From Baffinella frigidus (lineage: Eukaryota; Cryptophyceae; Cryptomonadales; Baffinellaceae), in contig MU647079.1 in the NCBI GenBank assembly GCA_026770585.1, positions 45,609 to 55,714 on the forward strand: DNA of 10,106 bases, in the 5' to 3' direction. Under the pieces are notes generated by a model. It was not told the origin of the DNA. It did not search any database and worked only from the letters and a program-made list of their open reading frames with translations. This document shows, piece by piece, positions 10,015 through 10,106 of the stretch. Position 1 is the first letter of the stretch, and each line of letters begins with the position of its first letter. The translations under genes and the position numbers were made by a program.

Positions 10015-10106
10015 CTCCCGAGGCGGCCTGGAATGTTCCAGCCTCGGTCCTCAGAGAGGCCCCAGAGAGGCTGGATGGCCCATCCTAGATTCCCGAGGCG
10101 GGCGGG
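10015..10106 (+). repeat. GAGGCGGG repeat field continues to the window end
   Basis: CCCGAGGCGGCCTGG at ~10017 and CCCGAGGCGGGCGGG at ~10092, with GAGAGGCCCCAGAGAGGC between. The field is cut by the window edge. Confidence 0.75.

Overview
This looks like nuclear, non-coding, repeat-dominated DNA from a eukaryote, most likely a unicellular alga. The main clue is the heptamer CCCTAAA (the TTTAGGG telomere type of plants, green algae and several protists) and its variants (CCCTACA, CCCGAAA, CCTCAAA, CCCCCTA), which recur through the first ~7.3 kb, mostly C-rich on the + strand. The second clue is short, GC-rich, intron-flanked-looking coding fragments. A prasinophyte-type green alga would fit, but that is a guess from overall texture. 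I see no intact protein-coding gene, no rRNA or tRNA, no transposase or polymerase gene, and nothing bacterial or viral.

Layout. 1-1480: CCCTACA array, four copies (two partial) of a coding-like block (MVFARMYGGAQLHIAF...), a ~190-bp foldback element, and a 141-bp MITE that splits the fourth block copy. 1480-1800: mostly single-copy sequence without a recognisable gene. 1800-2820: telomere-like heptamers with a ~75-bp tandem duplication and an AT-rich island. 2870-3450: a cluster of CCTACGGTAGG-containing hairpin repeats, then a nested inverted-repeat structure. 3450-3800: an interspersed repeat and a long GA/GATA microsatellite. 3830-4375: C-rich heptamers and a tandem duplicate of MTTLA-VFAQR. 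4424-5120: four clear copies of a coding-like block (QRAETKLRSEKA) split by a solo foldback arm and a second 141-bp MITE. 5195-5760: telomere-like heptamers around a 51-nt mini-exon candidate. 5770-6960: several copies of a second exon-like block (MDRNLREKDLPARVKGEAV), a perfect 42-bp palindrome, a foldback and a 45-bp minisatellite. From ~7300 the character changes. Heptamers nearly vanish and the sequence becomes a dense field of foldback elements (three ~105-bp copies with TATCCCTTAAGTG ends, plus at least five others), GAGGCGGGCC repeats, and another perfect 42-bp palindrome.

The two most informative observations are as follows. (a) The 141-bp MITE copies can be compared with uninterrupted duplicates of their own target sequence in this window, which gives exact element ends and a 4-bp target duplication. 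(b) The duplicated exon-like blocks differ almost only at synonymous sites in two families, and one family is bounded by AG upstream and GTAC downstream. This suggests exons of a real + strand gene, or recent decayed copies of one, whose introns are filled with telomere-like repeats and foldback elements.
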